Shown: positions 11,331-22,904 of the stretch, one piece after another
How positions within the stretch are numbered: the stretch's first letter is position 1
Layout: the number at the start of each line of letters is the position of its first letter
Assembly: GCF_018143015.1 (NCBI RefSeq)
Contig: NC_054748.1
Location: 5,097,080-5,161,079, forward strand
Length of the DNA: 64,000 nt
Origin: Lytechinus variegatus
Lineage: Eukaryota > Echinodermata > Echinoidea > Temnopleuroida > Toxopneustidae
Reading direction: 5' to 3'
Notes under the pieces: model-generated
Databases searched by the model: none
What the model saw: the letters and a program-made list of their open reading frames with translations, nothing else
Told to the model about the DNA's origin: nothing
Position numbers and translations under genes: made by a program

Positions 11331-11731
11331 ATTCTAATTTTTTTTTACCCATATATGGCTCGGAAATATTTATCACGGCGCGTTTGTATCAGTGGGGAAT
11401 ACCACGTTGGTCTTGATTTTGTAATCATGAATACTATTTAAAGTTAAATGGTTTTACTTCTGTGTTAGAATAATTTCTTAAACATTATTGTCACTGATAC
11501 ATGCAGAGGAATCATCGTTCGATTGCTAGGTATTCCTTGCCAAGCAAAACTTTGATAAAGACAACCGAGACAAATATTTCAATTGGAGAAGATGTTTGAC
11601 TTTGATACATGTATCCTGATACGACGTGTACGGAGTCTTTTGCTTTTGACGTGGACTATTAAACTGGTGTCACGTAGAACTTACTAAAAGTAAGTGACAT
11701 GATAATTTTAAATTACCTTCTTAGAACATTA

Positions 11732-12140
11732 GTCCAGTCAATATAGGGTTTGACCCACAACTAATTTCAACACGGGATATTCCACTGCAATGTTTTCCAG
11801 GAAGGTCCCCTAAACAACATACTAAGAGTCCCAAAAATTCCAAGCAGTGGAAATTTAAGAAATTTGCATATTATGCAAAGTAGCCATAAAAAGTTAGAAA
11901 AATAAAGAAAATAATCCAAACATTACAAGTTAAGTCTCAAAAACAATTCAATTTGAATGAAAATTCATGATAGATAACTGAATTTAATGTTTTTAATCAA
12001 AAGTGCAAAAAATATACCTCATTTGCGTATTATGCAAATAAGCATCCTTTCATGGGAAAAAATGTCAAGATATTGTGATTTTTCTCACGTTTTGCAATTA
12101 GTGGTGGGTTGCCCCCCTATTCTGGCTAGATTGACTGGAC
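11732..12140. mobile_element. non-autonomous TA-flanked DNA transposon, 409 bp, private to U1
   Basis: The left end GTCCAGTCAATATAGGG and the inverted right end GTCCAGTCAATCTAGCC form terminal repeats. TA flanks both ends (11730-11731 and 12141-12142). The matching place in U2 (about 15681-15687) reads straight through, so it inserted after, or was lost since, the U1/U2 duplication. No transposase frame. Tc1/mariner is the best guess from the TA duplication. Confidence 0.75.
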
Positions 12141-13020
12141 TAAATAGATCCATGTTCGCTAGATTGTAGTACATTACTATTATAATTGTCACTGTGTATT
12201 TACATATCTTTTTCCTAAACCTTGTTTGGTTTTTGTGGTGGGGAGGTGAGAGAATCTAGAAAATGTCGTTGTCTGACTTTTGAAAGCGTGTGCGTGAAAG
12301 GCAAGTCTTTTTTTTCCCATATTGTAAAAAAAAATAAGTTTTGCGATTAATAATCTCAGTTTATCGAAACATGATAACGTCATCTCCAAAGAAAACAAAA
12401 TGTTGTAATTTTTTTTTCTGAAAAGTGAGAGCTTTCAGAGCTTTCATGTTTTTATCAAGCGATAAACTTAGGTTATATAAATTTAGAAATGATTTTATTC
12501 GTTGGCGAGGTGAGCGTCGGAAATATTCCGCCATCAAATACATTTTTTATCACTTAAAGAGAACCTACTATGTTATCTTCTACATATAAAATGTGCCCAT
12601 GTTATTAGCGAATATGATGGATAATTTCATTTCTGCACCTGGCCCATTTCGTCATAAAATGCTCGTTTAACTAGCTTTACCCAATCTTATTTTCTCTAAA
12701 CAGTAAGCGCTCCCCTAGGGGCTGAAATAGGAAATTGAATAAAACAAACGTAAATTAAAAAAATCAGAATACGAATATGAAATGAATAAAAATAAATCAA
12801 GTTCAGGGGAAAGAATTGCAGACCTTTAAAAAGTTTTAACTCATTCCATTTTGAGATGAGATGGTTTACCAGTTTTTGATCACATGACCAACACCGCAAG
12901 AATTTTTATAGGAACAATGAATCAAGACAATGTTTTGGAAATTAACATGGGTTAAGTTTTGTAAGTGTCATCTTAGCTCTTATAATTTATTATTCTATTT
13001 CTTGAAAACTGGGTATAGTA

Positions 13021-13147
13021 CAGTGCGTTCCAGTATGCCTAGAAAAAAAATAAGCAGAGATTCTCATGCATATTTTCTTCCAACGAAAATGAGTTATGAT
13101 ATTTCATTTACGTCATCATACAATTCAAATATTCCTCTATATTTTGA
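13021..13147. mobile_element. truncated mariner-like element, left part
   Basis: ACAGTGCGTTCCAGTATGCC followed by an A-rich run and GCAGAGATTCTCATGCATA matches 16755-16880, where the element is complete. Here it is cut off by the start of U2. Confidence 0.65.
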
Positions 13148-14630
13148 TCCCCGCTTTATTTGGATTTATTATCCATATACAACCCCTCTTTCTTCTTACG
13201 TCTTATATTTAACCCACGCTTAGCTAAGTCTTACTTTTTCTTTCTTCGTTTTTCTACTATGGTTCTTCTCTTTAATATTTACTATCTTAAATTTTGTTGT
13301 GCTGTCACTTTTATTTCCCTCTCATCCACGATAATTACGTGAAACAGCCTGTGGGGTGATCAATGTTGTATTTTGCGAAAAATATTGCGATAAATTAAGC
13401 ATGTTAAGGCGATTGTGCTCGCCCATGACGAAAAAAAAAACCAGCGACAAGTTGTTAAAAACAAGGGGCATTTGATTGAAAGTTTTCGTCCGACAAGATG
13501 TCAGACTAGACAACTTTTCTTGAATTCAATTTACTGAGAACCGTTATTATAGAACTGTTTAATAAAAAAAAGTTATTTCATGACACACCCCAAGTAGTGC
13601 ACCCTTAATTGCCGTGTAAGAGATGCGAGCGTGAAGCGCGATTATTATTTTCATTTAGAACAAAGAACGTGACATTATTAGTACATTCTGTGACCATTAT
13701 GAAAAAGAGTTCTATTTTCTTACGTATTACGTCTCTGGGCACCTTTGCAGGTGAGTAAGGTTATACAATGGGTACGCTTTTACTTATAAAAGTCCCCGCA
13801 ATAAATGAAGAAAAAAAAACATTATATAGGTGAATCAATTAAATGAAAAAAATAAGTGACTTAAGTGAAATAAACAATATATACATAAATAAAAAAAAAA
13901 TCCGCGAATACTGCATTTAAAACTTTCTTCCCAGTCGTCATAACTGGTACCAACCAGTAACGACTAGAAAGTGACTTGTTAGCAAATGTCACAACTTGCT
14001 ATACCCGCTTTCCTAAATTGAACTCATGTCATCGACATCACCTATAATGGCATTCTACCCCCGACCTTTACCAATATTAAAGCAGAACACTTTCGATCAT
14101 TAGAAGTGAATACTACAGCTAGTCTAAGCGCTCATCTAAATACGGTTAGTCTCCGTGGTTCCCGACTTAGTACTTAGGAGTACTTCATTTCATATCTATT
14201 TCGAACAATAAATTATGGATTTTCATTTTGATTTTTTGATTTTTGTTCTATGTCGCTTGCAAACCACTCACCCCCTGACGATTTATCCATTGCAAGCAAA
14301 AATCTCGACACCGGATTGCCGCCTCCCTGAAAATGAAATCATATGGGGGAAAAATAAAGCTTAAAGAGATTCTTGAGACGCATCGATCCAGACTAAAAAC
14401 AGGGAATGTATTTAAACTCACTCTCGTATTTGCTTTAAAAAATAATCATGATAATAACTGCCTCTTTTAATGACTTAATTTTGATATCAGACAAACAATG
14501 CAATCTCCTTATCTTTATCCTAACGACGCATATTTTACACTCTTTAGAATATTCCATTTACCATAAATTTACGGTAGCATCTAATGACATTTCGAATGTA
14601 TTTCAATTTCACTCTTTGAACTTGACACCG

Positions 14631-14774
14631 TCTCACACTGTACAGTCATAAAGACTGATTCATATTCTAATCTATATATATCGTGGTAATAAGTATACGC
14701 TCGTATCCAGGTAGACTGAACTTCAACTCTGAATCTGACGGCTGAGTGAATCTTCTGTACAAATTAGCATATGC
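14631..14774 (+). repeat. core repeat, copy 2 (in U2)
   Basis: Nearly identical to copy 1: CTCACACTGTACAGTC, TATATATCGTGGTAATAAG, GGTAGACTGAACTTCAACTC, TCTGACGGCTGAGTGAAT, CAAATTAGCATATGC. Confidence 0.8.
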
Positions 14775-14939
14775 AATACGATTTAAAGTTTGTTTTTTTT
14801 TACCCATATATGGCTCGAAAATATTTATCACGGCGCGTTTGTATCAGTGGGGAATACCACGTTCGTCTTGATTTTGTGATCATGAATACTATTTAAAATT
14901 AAATGGCTTTACTCTGTCTTAGAATAATTATGTTCTTAA

Positions 14940-15460
14940 AGCTTGTGTATAGTTTTGGTAAATCCACCAAAATGCACCTATCACTATTCCAATTCATTGC
15001 TAGCTTATATGAATGGATATGCCATATAACAGTTATGATGTGGAGGATATGAAATGAAAATGTGTTTTACAGGATAAATTTTGCAATCTTACATGGGAAT
15101 TTAACTTGATCGGGTCACCCGATCAAATCAAAATATCTGTGTGTTTTTGTCTTTCAATTAAATCCTATTCCAAATCATGGAATGGGCTGAAACTTTCAAG
15201 ATATGTTCTTTGTCTGTAACTTTTGGATATCTAATCACTAAATTTATAAGATAAGTGCTTGAATGCCCACTTTTTTAATTTAAAACAAGCATCGCGGAGA
15301 GAGGGCGCTGTATATCCAAGATTTTAATATTTTAATTTCCTCAGAGCAGTGCAGTTGGAAAAATATCTAACGGTCTCTACGCTTCAGTAAGACTGTCATA
15401 TTAGATGATATTCGATTATCAATCACATTATTGACCCTTTACCAAAGCTATACACAGGCT
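14940..15460. mobile_element. non-autonomous TTAA-type DNA transposon, 521 bp, private to U2
   Basis: Flanking TTAA lies at 14936-14939 and 15461-15464. The left terminus AGCTTGTGTATAGTTTTGG and the inverted right terminus AGCCTGTGTATAGCTTTGG differ at two places, and both continue TAAA. The empty site in U1 is a single TTAA at 11478-11481 with the same flanks. TTAA target duplication is characteristic of piggyBac-type and Kolobok-type transposons. There is no transposase, so it is a MITE. Confidence 0.85.
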
Positions 15461-16747
15461 TTAAAACATTATTTGTACTGATACATGAAGAGCCAAGCAA
15501 AACTTTGATAAAAACAACCGAAAAAGTTTGTTTCAATTGGAGTGGATATTTGACTTTGAAACCTGCATACTGGTACGACATGTACGGAGTCTTTCACTTC
15601 TGATGTGGACTATAATAACAGGAGACACGCAGAACATTAACACTGAAAGTAAGTGACATGATAATTTCAATTAACTTCTTAGTAAATGGTTCCATGTTCA
15701 CTAGATCGGTTCATCTTATTTGGTAGTTTAACTATATAATTGTAAGATTATGTTAATCTGCCCTGCTTGCGTTAGTAATGTGACCATGTCCTGGGCTCTT
15801 TTCTGTTCTGTAAATATATATGTATTGTCATTCTTACACTGTTCCTTTATTGCTTTTCGCACAATAAACTGATGCAAAACAACTTTAATATTTGTCACTG
15901 TGCATATACACAATGTTTCTTTTTTAACCTTTGCTAAGTTTTTGCCGTGGGAAGGTGAGAGACTCTAGAAAATGTTGTTGTCTTACTTTTGAAAATGCGT
16001 GCGTGTAGGGCAAGTCATTTTTCCCCATATTGGGAAAAAATATTTTTCGATTGGTAAACTCAGTTTATCAAAACATAATAACGTCATATACAAAGAAAAT
16101 AGTTATTATAACCTTCTTTTTTCTGAAAAGTGGGAGTTTTCATAGACTGCGTTTATCAAGCGAAAAAAAAAATTAGGCTTATAAATTTAGAAATGATTTT
16201 GTTCGTCGGCGAGAACGTGAGCGTCGGAAATATTCCGCCATCAAATACATTTATTATCAGTGGAAGAGAACCTACTATATTCTCTTTTACATATAAAACG
16301 TGTCCATGTTAGTAGCGAAAAAGATGGAAAATTTCGATTTCTGCAACCCTCACTGCCCAGGGCATTGCCAGGTGAAAAGCCAAATGGCCCATTTCGTCAT
16401 AAAATGTCCGTTTAAAAGGGTTTACCCAATCATATTTTCTCTTAACAGTGAACCACTCCTAGGGGACGAACTGGGAAATTGAATAACAAAAATCACAATA
16501 CGAATATGAAATGAATTTAAACAATCAAGTAGGTGAAAATATTGCAGACCTTGAAAATGTCAACTCACTTTATTTTGAGATGGTTTACCAGTTTCTGATC
16601 ACATGACCAAGAATGAAGAACATTTTTAGGAATAATGAATTTAGACAATGTTTTGGAAATCAACATCGAAATATTAACAAGGGTAAAGTTTTTAAAGTGT
16701 CATCTCAGCTCTGATGGTTTATGTTTCTAGATCTTGAAATTTGGGTA

Positions 16748-17272
16748 TTTTGCAGTGGGTCCCAGTATGCCCAGAAAAAAATGAAGCAGAGATTCTCATG
16801 CATATTTTCTTGAAACGAAAATGAGATATGATGTTTCATTTACATCATAATATAATTTAATTATTCTTCTATATTTTGATACCTAATATGAGCATGATGA
16901 GACAAACACTTCACACATTAATGGGCGAGACAAGTTTGACATTTTGATATGAAAACCAGGTTGCGGAGAGAGCTGAACAGGATTGGTTCCTGATGCGATG
17001 ACCGTGCTCATTCGACGATTAAATCATAAGCATTTCTTTTGTATAATTTGTTATGATTCTCTCATTGATCTCTGAAATGAGAGTGGATTCAGATTCAAAT
17101 GTGAGTTTCTGCGCAAATCATTCGTGACATGCTTTAAAATCTATTGTCAGTAATCTTCTAATCTTACCATAATTATCTACCAAATATATCAATAGTAAAC
17201 ACATATTTGATAATTGTGAAACCTGTGGCTGAAAACAGGTTTAATTTTTTTTCTTGGAAGCACTGTATATAA
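16748..17272. mobile_element. non-autonomous mariner-like element, about 525 bp
   Basis: The left end is GCAGTGGGTCCCAGTATGCC followed by an A-rich run. The right end, read inverted, is ACAGTGCTTCCAAGAAAAAAA. Similar CAGTG..TCC ends occur at 4655 and 3124. There is no transposase motif inside. The first 130 bp are also present at the end of U1, so this element predates the U1/U2 duplication. Confidence 0.6.
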
Positions 17273-17509
17273 AGGCTATCACTGATTCCCTTGCACGAAT
17301 TTTATGTCTCGAGATAAAGGTCAAGTATGGTCAATGAATAATAATTCACTGTGATTTGAATGGCGTGTTGGTGAATAATTATTTGTCTTCGCTGGGTCGA
17401 ATCGTGTAATGCTGGTGTAGAAGGGTCAATATACAACCAGAAATACCCTCACCCGGAAAAAAATGAAATAAGTGGATCTCAGCGGGGTTTTGGTACTATT
17501 TGACCTCGG

Positions 17510-18379
17510 AATAAAATACTAAGAATCAAAATCCGCATCCGGGAAATTGTTATTTTCAAGATGGTGTCCAAGATGGCCGCCATTCACTGGAAATGGATAC
17601 AACTCACTCATCATGCACCAGAAACTCCTATTTCGGTTCGTATGCCATGGTACAGGGGTTAAACAAATTCGTAGATAAATGTAAGAGTGAATATAATCAC
17701 TCCAGGATACCAGGAAAATCCAAGATGGCGCAAAAAATGGCTGCCAAAGGCTAAGAATCCGCAAATTCATCTAGTACTTTAATAATTAACTTTAATTTCG
17801 TTTCAATTCAATGGTTTTAAGGATAAAGTAGTACATGGGGGACAAGCAACAAGGTCAACCAGTGGTCTGGCAGGTAAAATAAATGCAAGATAGGGTCTAA
17901 AAATGGAGATTATGATGGATGTTGACACTAAAAATGGACAAAGTTCATGTCGTATCCGCCTGGGAGATATGAATTTTGTGTCTTTACCATGGTTTCAATG
18001 GTCAAAATACATTTCGACAAGTAAAAAGAATCGACAGTCAGTGGTCCAGTATGTTCAAACACAAGATGGCTTCCCAAATATTGAGTCTAAAATTACAGTT
18101 TGCTCAATATCGAAGAATGTGATTTTATGTCTATACCATGGGTAAATAGGTCAAATAATACACTGGGATAGGTTGTAAGGACAGTTGGTGGTCAAGGATG
18201 TCTACAAGTCCTCGATGGCGTAAAAGATGAGTAAACCGTAGCCACTGTTAGTTACAATTGGAAACAGTTCATGAAACATCCGTCTAGGGCATATGGTTTT
18301 GATGTATCAACCATGGTTTTAAAAGTCAGAAAATTGGTCACTACAACTTATTGTGTTACAAGCCGCGGCAAGACAAAAC
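17510..18379. repeat. dispersed repeat region rich in CAAGATGGC motifs
   Basis: AAGATGGCCGCCATTC (17571), CAAGATGGCGC (17723), AAAATGGCTGCC (17737), CAAGATGGCTTCC (18063) and CCTCGATGGCG (18212) recur with intervening CCATGG-containing segments (TACCATGG at 17986, 18132). It reads as a diverged, roughly 150-200 bp periodic repeat. Some motifs resemble the YY1 site AAGATGGCGGC, but that may be coincidence. Short open frames (80-83 codons) are unconvincing. Confidence 0.5.
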
Positions 18380-19125
18380 ACCTTACACGTATATGCGAAT
18401 AAGAAATGATAATGATTCCATGTAATAACATGATAAAATAGATAATGGGGCCAGGCGTCGTCAGCCATTCTAGATGGTTTACATATACTGTTTTCACAAA
18501 GTATTGCATAACTTAATGGTGAATACCAAATTTATTTGTTGATAGATTTTGATAATTTTCAGCATTTTGTTCGGCGAATCTTACTCTGTTTATGTAGATT
18601 GAACTATTTTATCCCGGGGTACCTATTCAATAACGCCTCGAGTAATTCTGTAATTCAACATTTTGAACCTCGACAAATAAACTCAAGTGTGTATTACCAT
18701 AAGCATACTGGTAGAATATATACGCTTAATGCAGGCCGATTAAGTCTGCCTTTGAACTCGACGGTTGAATGAATCTTCTACACAAACGTGACAAATATGA
18801 CCCAGGCATTTTAAGAGAGTGTGTTTGTTGTCAGCGTCGAATGGTACATTAAATTGTCTGTGTTTTGTTGTCATGCATATTAATATCTACAGCTAAATGG
18901 TTACTTCTGTGTTGAATACTTTTGACAATATTAAACATGCCATACAGCCAAATGTAATTGCAACTTGACTGCTTTTTGTTTCCTACCAAAGAACATTTTG
19001 ATAAAGACATCTGCAAACTTTCCTTGTTTTGTTGATCATGTTGATGCTTGACTTTGGTATATTTATATAGTATTGGCTGGTTTTGAGGGAGATTCCCAAT
19101 TCGCCTGTATGCCCTTCAGACAGCT
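18380..19125 (+). repeat. U3: diverged, partial U module
   Basis: Collinear with U4 and U5: ATAACATGATAAAATAG, a GATTTTGATAATTTTCAG segment, TCCCGGGGTACC (aligned to CCCGGAGTACC in U5), core repeat 3 (about 18680-18790, CGACGGTTGAATGAATCTTCT), ACAGCTAAATGGTTACTTCTGT and TTTTGATAAAGACATC. It lacks the downstream half seen in U1, U2, U5 and U6, which may have been displaced by the foldback element that follows. Confidence 0.65.
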
Positions 19126-19632
19126 TAAAGGAAACCAGAGCCCAAGTCGATAAGCAATATTATTTGAAAGAGTAAAATGAGAGGAACAATTTAAAACAAG
19201 TCTAATCAAAATCAGTTGTGAAACAAGCAAGTTATGGACGTTTGAAAGGTTTATTTTTAATTTCTATGGGGATCCTCAAATTGGCAAATCGCATATTGCC
19301 TCATTTAGAGCATAATATATATCATGGGAAATTAAAATTACACCACATATGTCAAGTTCAGGAGAAAACAATCAGTTGTTAATTATGCAAAATAAAGGGG
19401 GAAATTTGAAAATTTGTCTACAAAACAAACGGAAGATTGTCCACAAAATCAACAATTTTGAAGCAAGTTTGCCAATTAGAGGATACCCATAGAAAGTACA
19501 ACAACACTTTCTAAACGGCCATAATTTGCCTATTTCATAACTGATTTTGATGAAATATTTATTGAATTGTTACTTTTGTTTTACTCTTTCCAATAAGATT
19601 GCTTCTCTTCTTGGGTTTTGGTTTCCTATAAA
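19126..19632. mobile_element. foldback element, about 507 bp
   Basis: The left arm TTAAAGGAAACCAGAGCCCA, GATAAGCAATATTATTTGAAAGAG pairs inverted with the right arm at about 19570-19632 (read inverted: AGGAAACCAAAACCCAAGAA, GAAGCAATCTTATTGGAAAGAG). The centre also folds, for example TTTCTATGGGGATCCTCAAATT against its inverted copy near 19485. No coding capacity. Confidence 0.75.
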
Positions 19633-19639
19633 CTGCAAG

Positions 19640-20165
19640 ATAACTACGTGCGCTACAAAATAAGTCAAAACCCGATATTACAGAGTGATTTAGAGCTGAT
19701 TTAGTCCAATCTGGCTTCCGGTTTTTAAGAGGAGTTTGAATGTTTAGTATTCGTTGTAAAGCAGAAAGGTGGGGGTGATGTCCAGGACTTATGACTTGCA
19801 CAGACCCAATCCAAAATATCTCAAAAATATTTTATTGTTTATAGTTAAGTATGTACCATCTCGCAATCCTAGATCCGCTCAGAAGGATCTTTTGAATTGT
19901 TCTAGTGTTAAGCCCAAGTTTTATGGAGCACGGTCCATGCTGCCCCTTCACTTTAGAAATTCACCCCATCATCCATCATATGTAAAGTACTCTTATAGAC
20001 CCAAGATCAAATCTATAATATTTATACATAATTTTAAATGAGTTAATGCCACGATTGCCAGTACATTATTCTTCTCTCTTTGCCTTTTCTGTCTTTTTTT
20101 TCAAAAAGTGCATAGTAAAGCTTTGGGCATTTATACGCGCTATATGAGTGTGTTGGGATTATTAC
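19640..20165 (+). pseudogene. CR1/L2-like LINE relic, C-terminal part and 3' end
   Basis: The plus-strand frame at 19769-20041 contains KYVPSRNPRSAQKDLLNCSS and KPKFYGARSMLPLHF. These match the CR1/L2 tail pattern PSRxLRSxxxxLL followed by a KxxxYGxRxF block. The usual WNSLP segment is lost, apparently by a deletion between ARSMLP and LHFRN. Downstream, TTTATACGCGCTATATGAG near 20129 resembles the 3' end common in such elements. The upstream part (19640-19790) is too decayed to translate. Inactive. Confidence 0.65.
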
Positions 20166-20412
20166 AAACTATATAATTTGGCGACGAATTCAAAGAATTT
20201 GAAGATTTTGGGAGCTCAACAAACTAGACCACAACCTGATAATAATATCCATTTATACTAATACAAGCTTGTGTTGAAAAAAAGATTAGTTTACAGCAAT
20301 CTAGCTTATGTTATATTTCTTGTTTATTTCCTATAAGAAGACATAACATATCGATCCTCTCCCATCATATCCAATATTATACACCTGTTTATGTATTTGT
20401 CATGAAATTTAA
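20166..20412. other. unassigned spacer
   Basis: AT-rich, nothing recognised. Confidence 0.4.
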
Positions 20413-20990
20413 GGACGTTCCACAGTTAAGATGAAGTCCACGTCGTTTTCACCGAATTTTGCAGGGAGTTACTTTGGTATGCATTATGAAAATGCAAAAA
20501 AAAATAATATAGATTGATGTGCTTATTTTTTTTACGGGACTTCAAAGTCGCAGTATTTGGATGATTTGAAATGTTGCGCAATCAAGAGAATTTTGCCTCT
20601 CTTAGACCTCACGAAGTCACCAACGAGTTTAAATCAGTTTACTCTGCCAATATCGCATCAAACTTTGAGGATATGTAACTAAGTGGACACCAAACTAGGA
20701 AATTGTATTTAAATTGGCAAAACAATATCAATTTGGAGTCAGCAGCGCCCTCATTTGACAAGAATGTGCATAAACTTCCAAAATACAAATCTTCAAAAAA
20801 CGTGAATCTACTTGAAAAAATAGAAAAATATAGTTTAAGCTGCCCTTTATTCAAAATCCACGTCATTATGATCAAACATGCAAAGCACTGGAAAATTTCA
20901 TCAAATTTGTGCAAAGGATATCGACATTATGACATACGCTCGTATAAAAAATGCATTATTTCAGTGAAATAGTTCTCCCAATTGATGATT
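20413..20990. mobile_element. probable dispersed repeat beginning AAGGACGTTCCACAG
   Basis: The start TTTAAGGACGTTCCACAGTT at 20408 looks like a transposon terminus. No matching inverted end was found before 21000, and open frames on both strands (20639-20914 minus, 20703-20972 plus) overlap without motif support. Weak call. Confidence 0.3.
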
Positions 20991-21884
20991 TTCTAGTTTG
21001 AAATAATCAGATGATAAACATATTAATTCAAATTTAATTCAATTCAATTTCAATTTTATTTATTTCACTTCCATCAAACAAAAACAAATTGTATACCATA
21101 TATATAAAAAATAAGTATTTGTATCCATTGCAAAGAAACAAAAATAATAATACATATGTTGTGAAAAAAAAACTTACACGATTTGGGCAACACATTGGAG
21201 GTTTTAAATAAGTATACTATTTTTCAATAGAAATTAAATTAAGATGGAAATGGAGGGACCCACTAAAAAGCAATGCTTGTACAATGTGGGCCCCTCAAAA
21301 ATAGATAACAAAACCATTAACAGAGTACAAATACAGACATATGTAATCAAATGAGAAAAAAAATAAATGAGAGAGAAATACTCACAAAATATAAAATACG
21401 AAGATATCAAAAAATATAGTTTGTATAGGACAAAACAAACCGTCCTAAAATAAATCCAAAAATATATCCACCCTTCCCACCCCCCAAAAAAAAAAAAGAG
21501 AAAGGGGAGAATGCCCTGAGAAGATGGATGGGTGCTGCTAAACGTAGGTAGAACACATGCCATCGTGGACTCAAGCAAACTGGATTCAATGTGTATAAAA
21601 GGAGAAAAAAATATATAAAATGACCTGGAAAGAATAAAATGCGCGAAAAATGTGATTGATGCCGTAAATAAATAAGCGGTAGGAAGGCGGATAAGCGGAC
21701 AGGAAAGAGAAAAAAGATGAGAGGATAGACACAAATAATATATGAGGTTAAAAACCGAGCACAATTGGGAAGGACTTGTGTCAGATTTTTTTTTTCAATT
21801 AAAAAAAGGGATGATTTATGTTTTAATTATAGTCTTTATAGTAAAAATGATGACTAACCTCTTGACAGAGATGATGAATAAGAT

Positions 21885-22904
21885 TTAATTTGAGGATACA
21901 TTATAAGATTTTAATAGAGATAATTTGAATTTAGTCTTAAAAGAGTTCAAAGATTTTGCAGTTCTTATATCATTATGAAGTGAGTTCCATAACTTCGGTC
22001 CCTCATATATAAATGTGTTCTGAGCCAGCAAAGTTCTTAGAAGTGGTAAATGGAATTCACCCAATCGCCTTGTTGGATAGTTATGAATGGATTGATTTTT
22101 TGGAAACATTGAATGAAATACATTTGGGAGGTTGTTATTGTTATAATTGTACATAAACTGACCGAGATTGAACAAATACAAGTCTTTAATTTTCAATATT
22201 TTATGTTCCAAAAATAATGGGTCAGTATGAGACAAATATGCTTTGTGACATATGACACGAAGAGACTTCTTTTGTAATAGGAGTAATTTGTCTAAGAGTG
22301 TTTGATGTGTGTTGCCCCACGCTAAAATTCCATAATTTAAATACGGTAATATAAGGGATGAATATAATGTAAGCAGGGACGATAATTTAAGCTTGTTAAT
22401 TATACCAATGTTGCGTGAAATAGTTTTACATATGTTATCTATGTGGAATTTCCATGAGAGCTTATTATCGACTGTTATTCCAAGAAACTTAATATGGGAT
22501 ACTTTTTCCAAGGGAGTTCCATCCAAAATAATATCAACAGGAAGTGTATTAATAGAGTTGCTAAACAACATATATTTTGTTTTTTGTAAATTTATTGACA
22601 ATTTATTTGCTCTTATCCATTGGGTGACTTTTTTTAGTTCAGAGTTGATTGTATTAGCAAGGTGAAGAGGATTTTTATGTGAAAAAAATAAGTTAGAGTC
22701 GTCCGCAAAGAGAATGAAAGAAAGAACATCTGATGATCTACAAAAATCATTAATATAAACTATAAACAAAATCGGGCCTAAAAGACTACCCTGTGGAACT
22801 CCACAATTATTTTTTTTCATTTGAGAATTGCATCCGTTTAAAAAGACATATTGCTTCCTATTCAAGAGGTAGCTCCTGAACCACTCCAAGGCCTTCCCAC
22901 GCAC
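21885..22904 (-). pseudogene. LINE ORF2, reverse transcriptase palm, thumb and C-terminal tail
   Basis: The frame resumes at the 11-bp tandem duplication. Motifs: GKALEWFRSYLLNRKQYVF, motif B NCGVPQGSLLGPILFIVYI, motif C SFILFADDSNLFF (catalytic FADD box), then KTKYMLFS and HIKFLGITVDNKLSW (motifs D/E region). The tail motif YEGPKLWNSLHNDIR precedes the stop at 21885. All catalytic aspartates are present. The tail pattern is shared with the fragments at 9061, 36285 and 58514, so these are related LINE families. Confidence 0.9.

Larger units (their letters stand above)
9825..13147 (+). repeat. U1: first copy of a 3.3-kb direct duplication
   Basis: U1 aligns with U2 (13148-16880) over its whole length. 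Anchors include GATTGTGCTCG (10060 and 13411), AGTCCCCGCAATAAATGA (10437 and 13791), TACCCATATATGGCTCG (11346 and 14802), GTAAGTGACATGATAATTT (11690 and 15651) and GTGAGCGTCGGAAATATTCC (12509 and 16217). U1 ends inside a mariner-like element that is complete only after U2, so the duplication joint is at 13147/13148, at a CCCCG microhomology. U1 contains core repeat 1 (11187-11330) and a private 409-bp insertion. No coding frame is conserved between U1 and U2. Confidence 0.85.
13148..16880 (+). repeat. U2: second copy of the U1 unit
   Basis: U2 is collinear with U1 (see 9825-13147). It differs by a 521-bp TTAA-type insertion at 14940-15460 and by the absence of the U1-specific 409-bp element. 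It includes core repeat 2 (14631-14774) and a GTAAGTGA donor-like site at 15651. Open frames here are short (about 60 codons) and are not preserved in U1, which argues against a protein-coding role. Confidence 0.85.

Noticed and set aside
17510..18379. CAAGATGGCGGC-type words as YY1-driven promoters
   Set aside because: The words sit in a diverged periodic repeat and no transcript or start-site feature is associated.
21234..21764. 176-codon hydrophobic open frame on the minus strand
   Set aside because: It lies in the 3' region of the minus-strand LINE, is composed of A/T-rich Phe/Leu/Ser/Ile codons and has no recognisable domain; more likely chance than a membrane protein.
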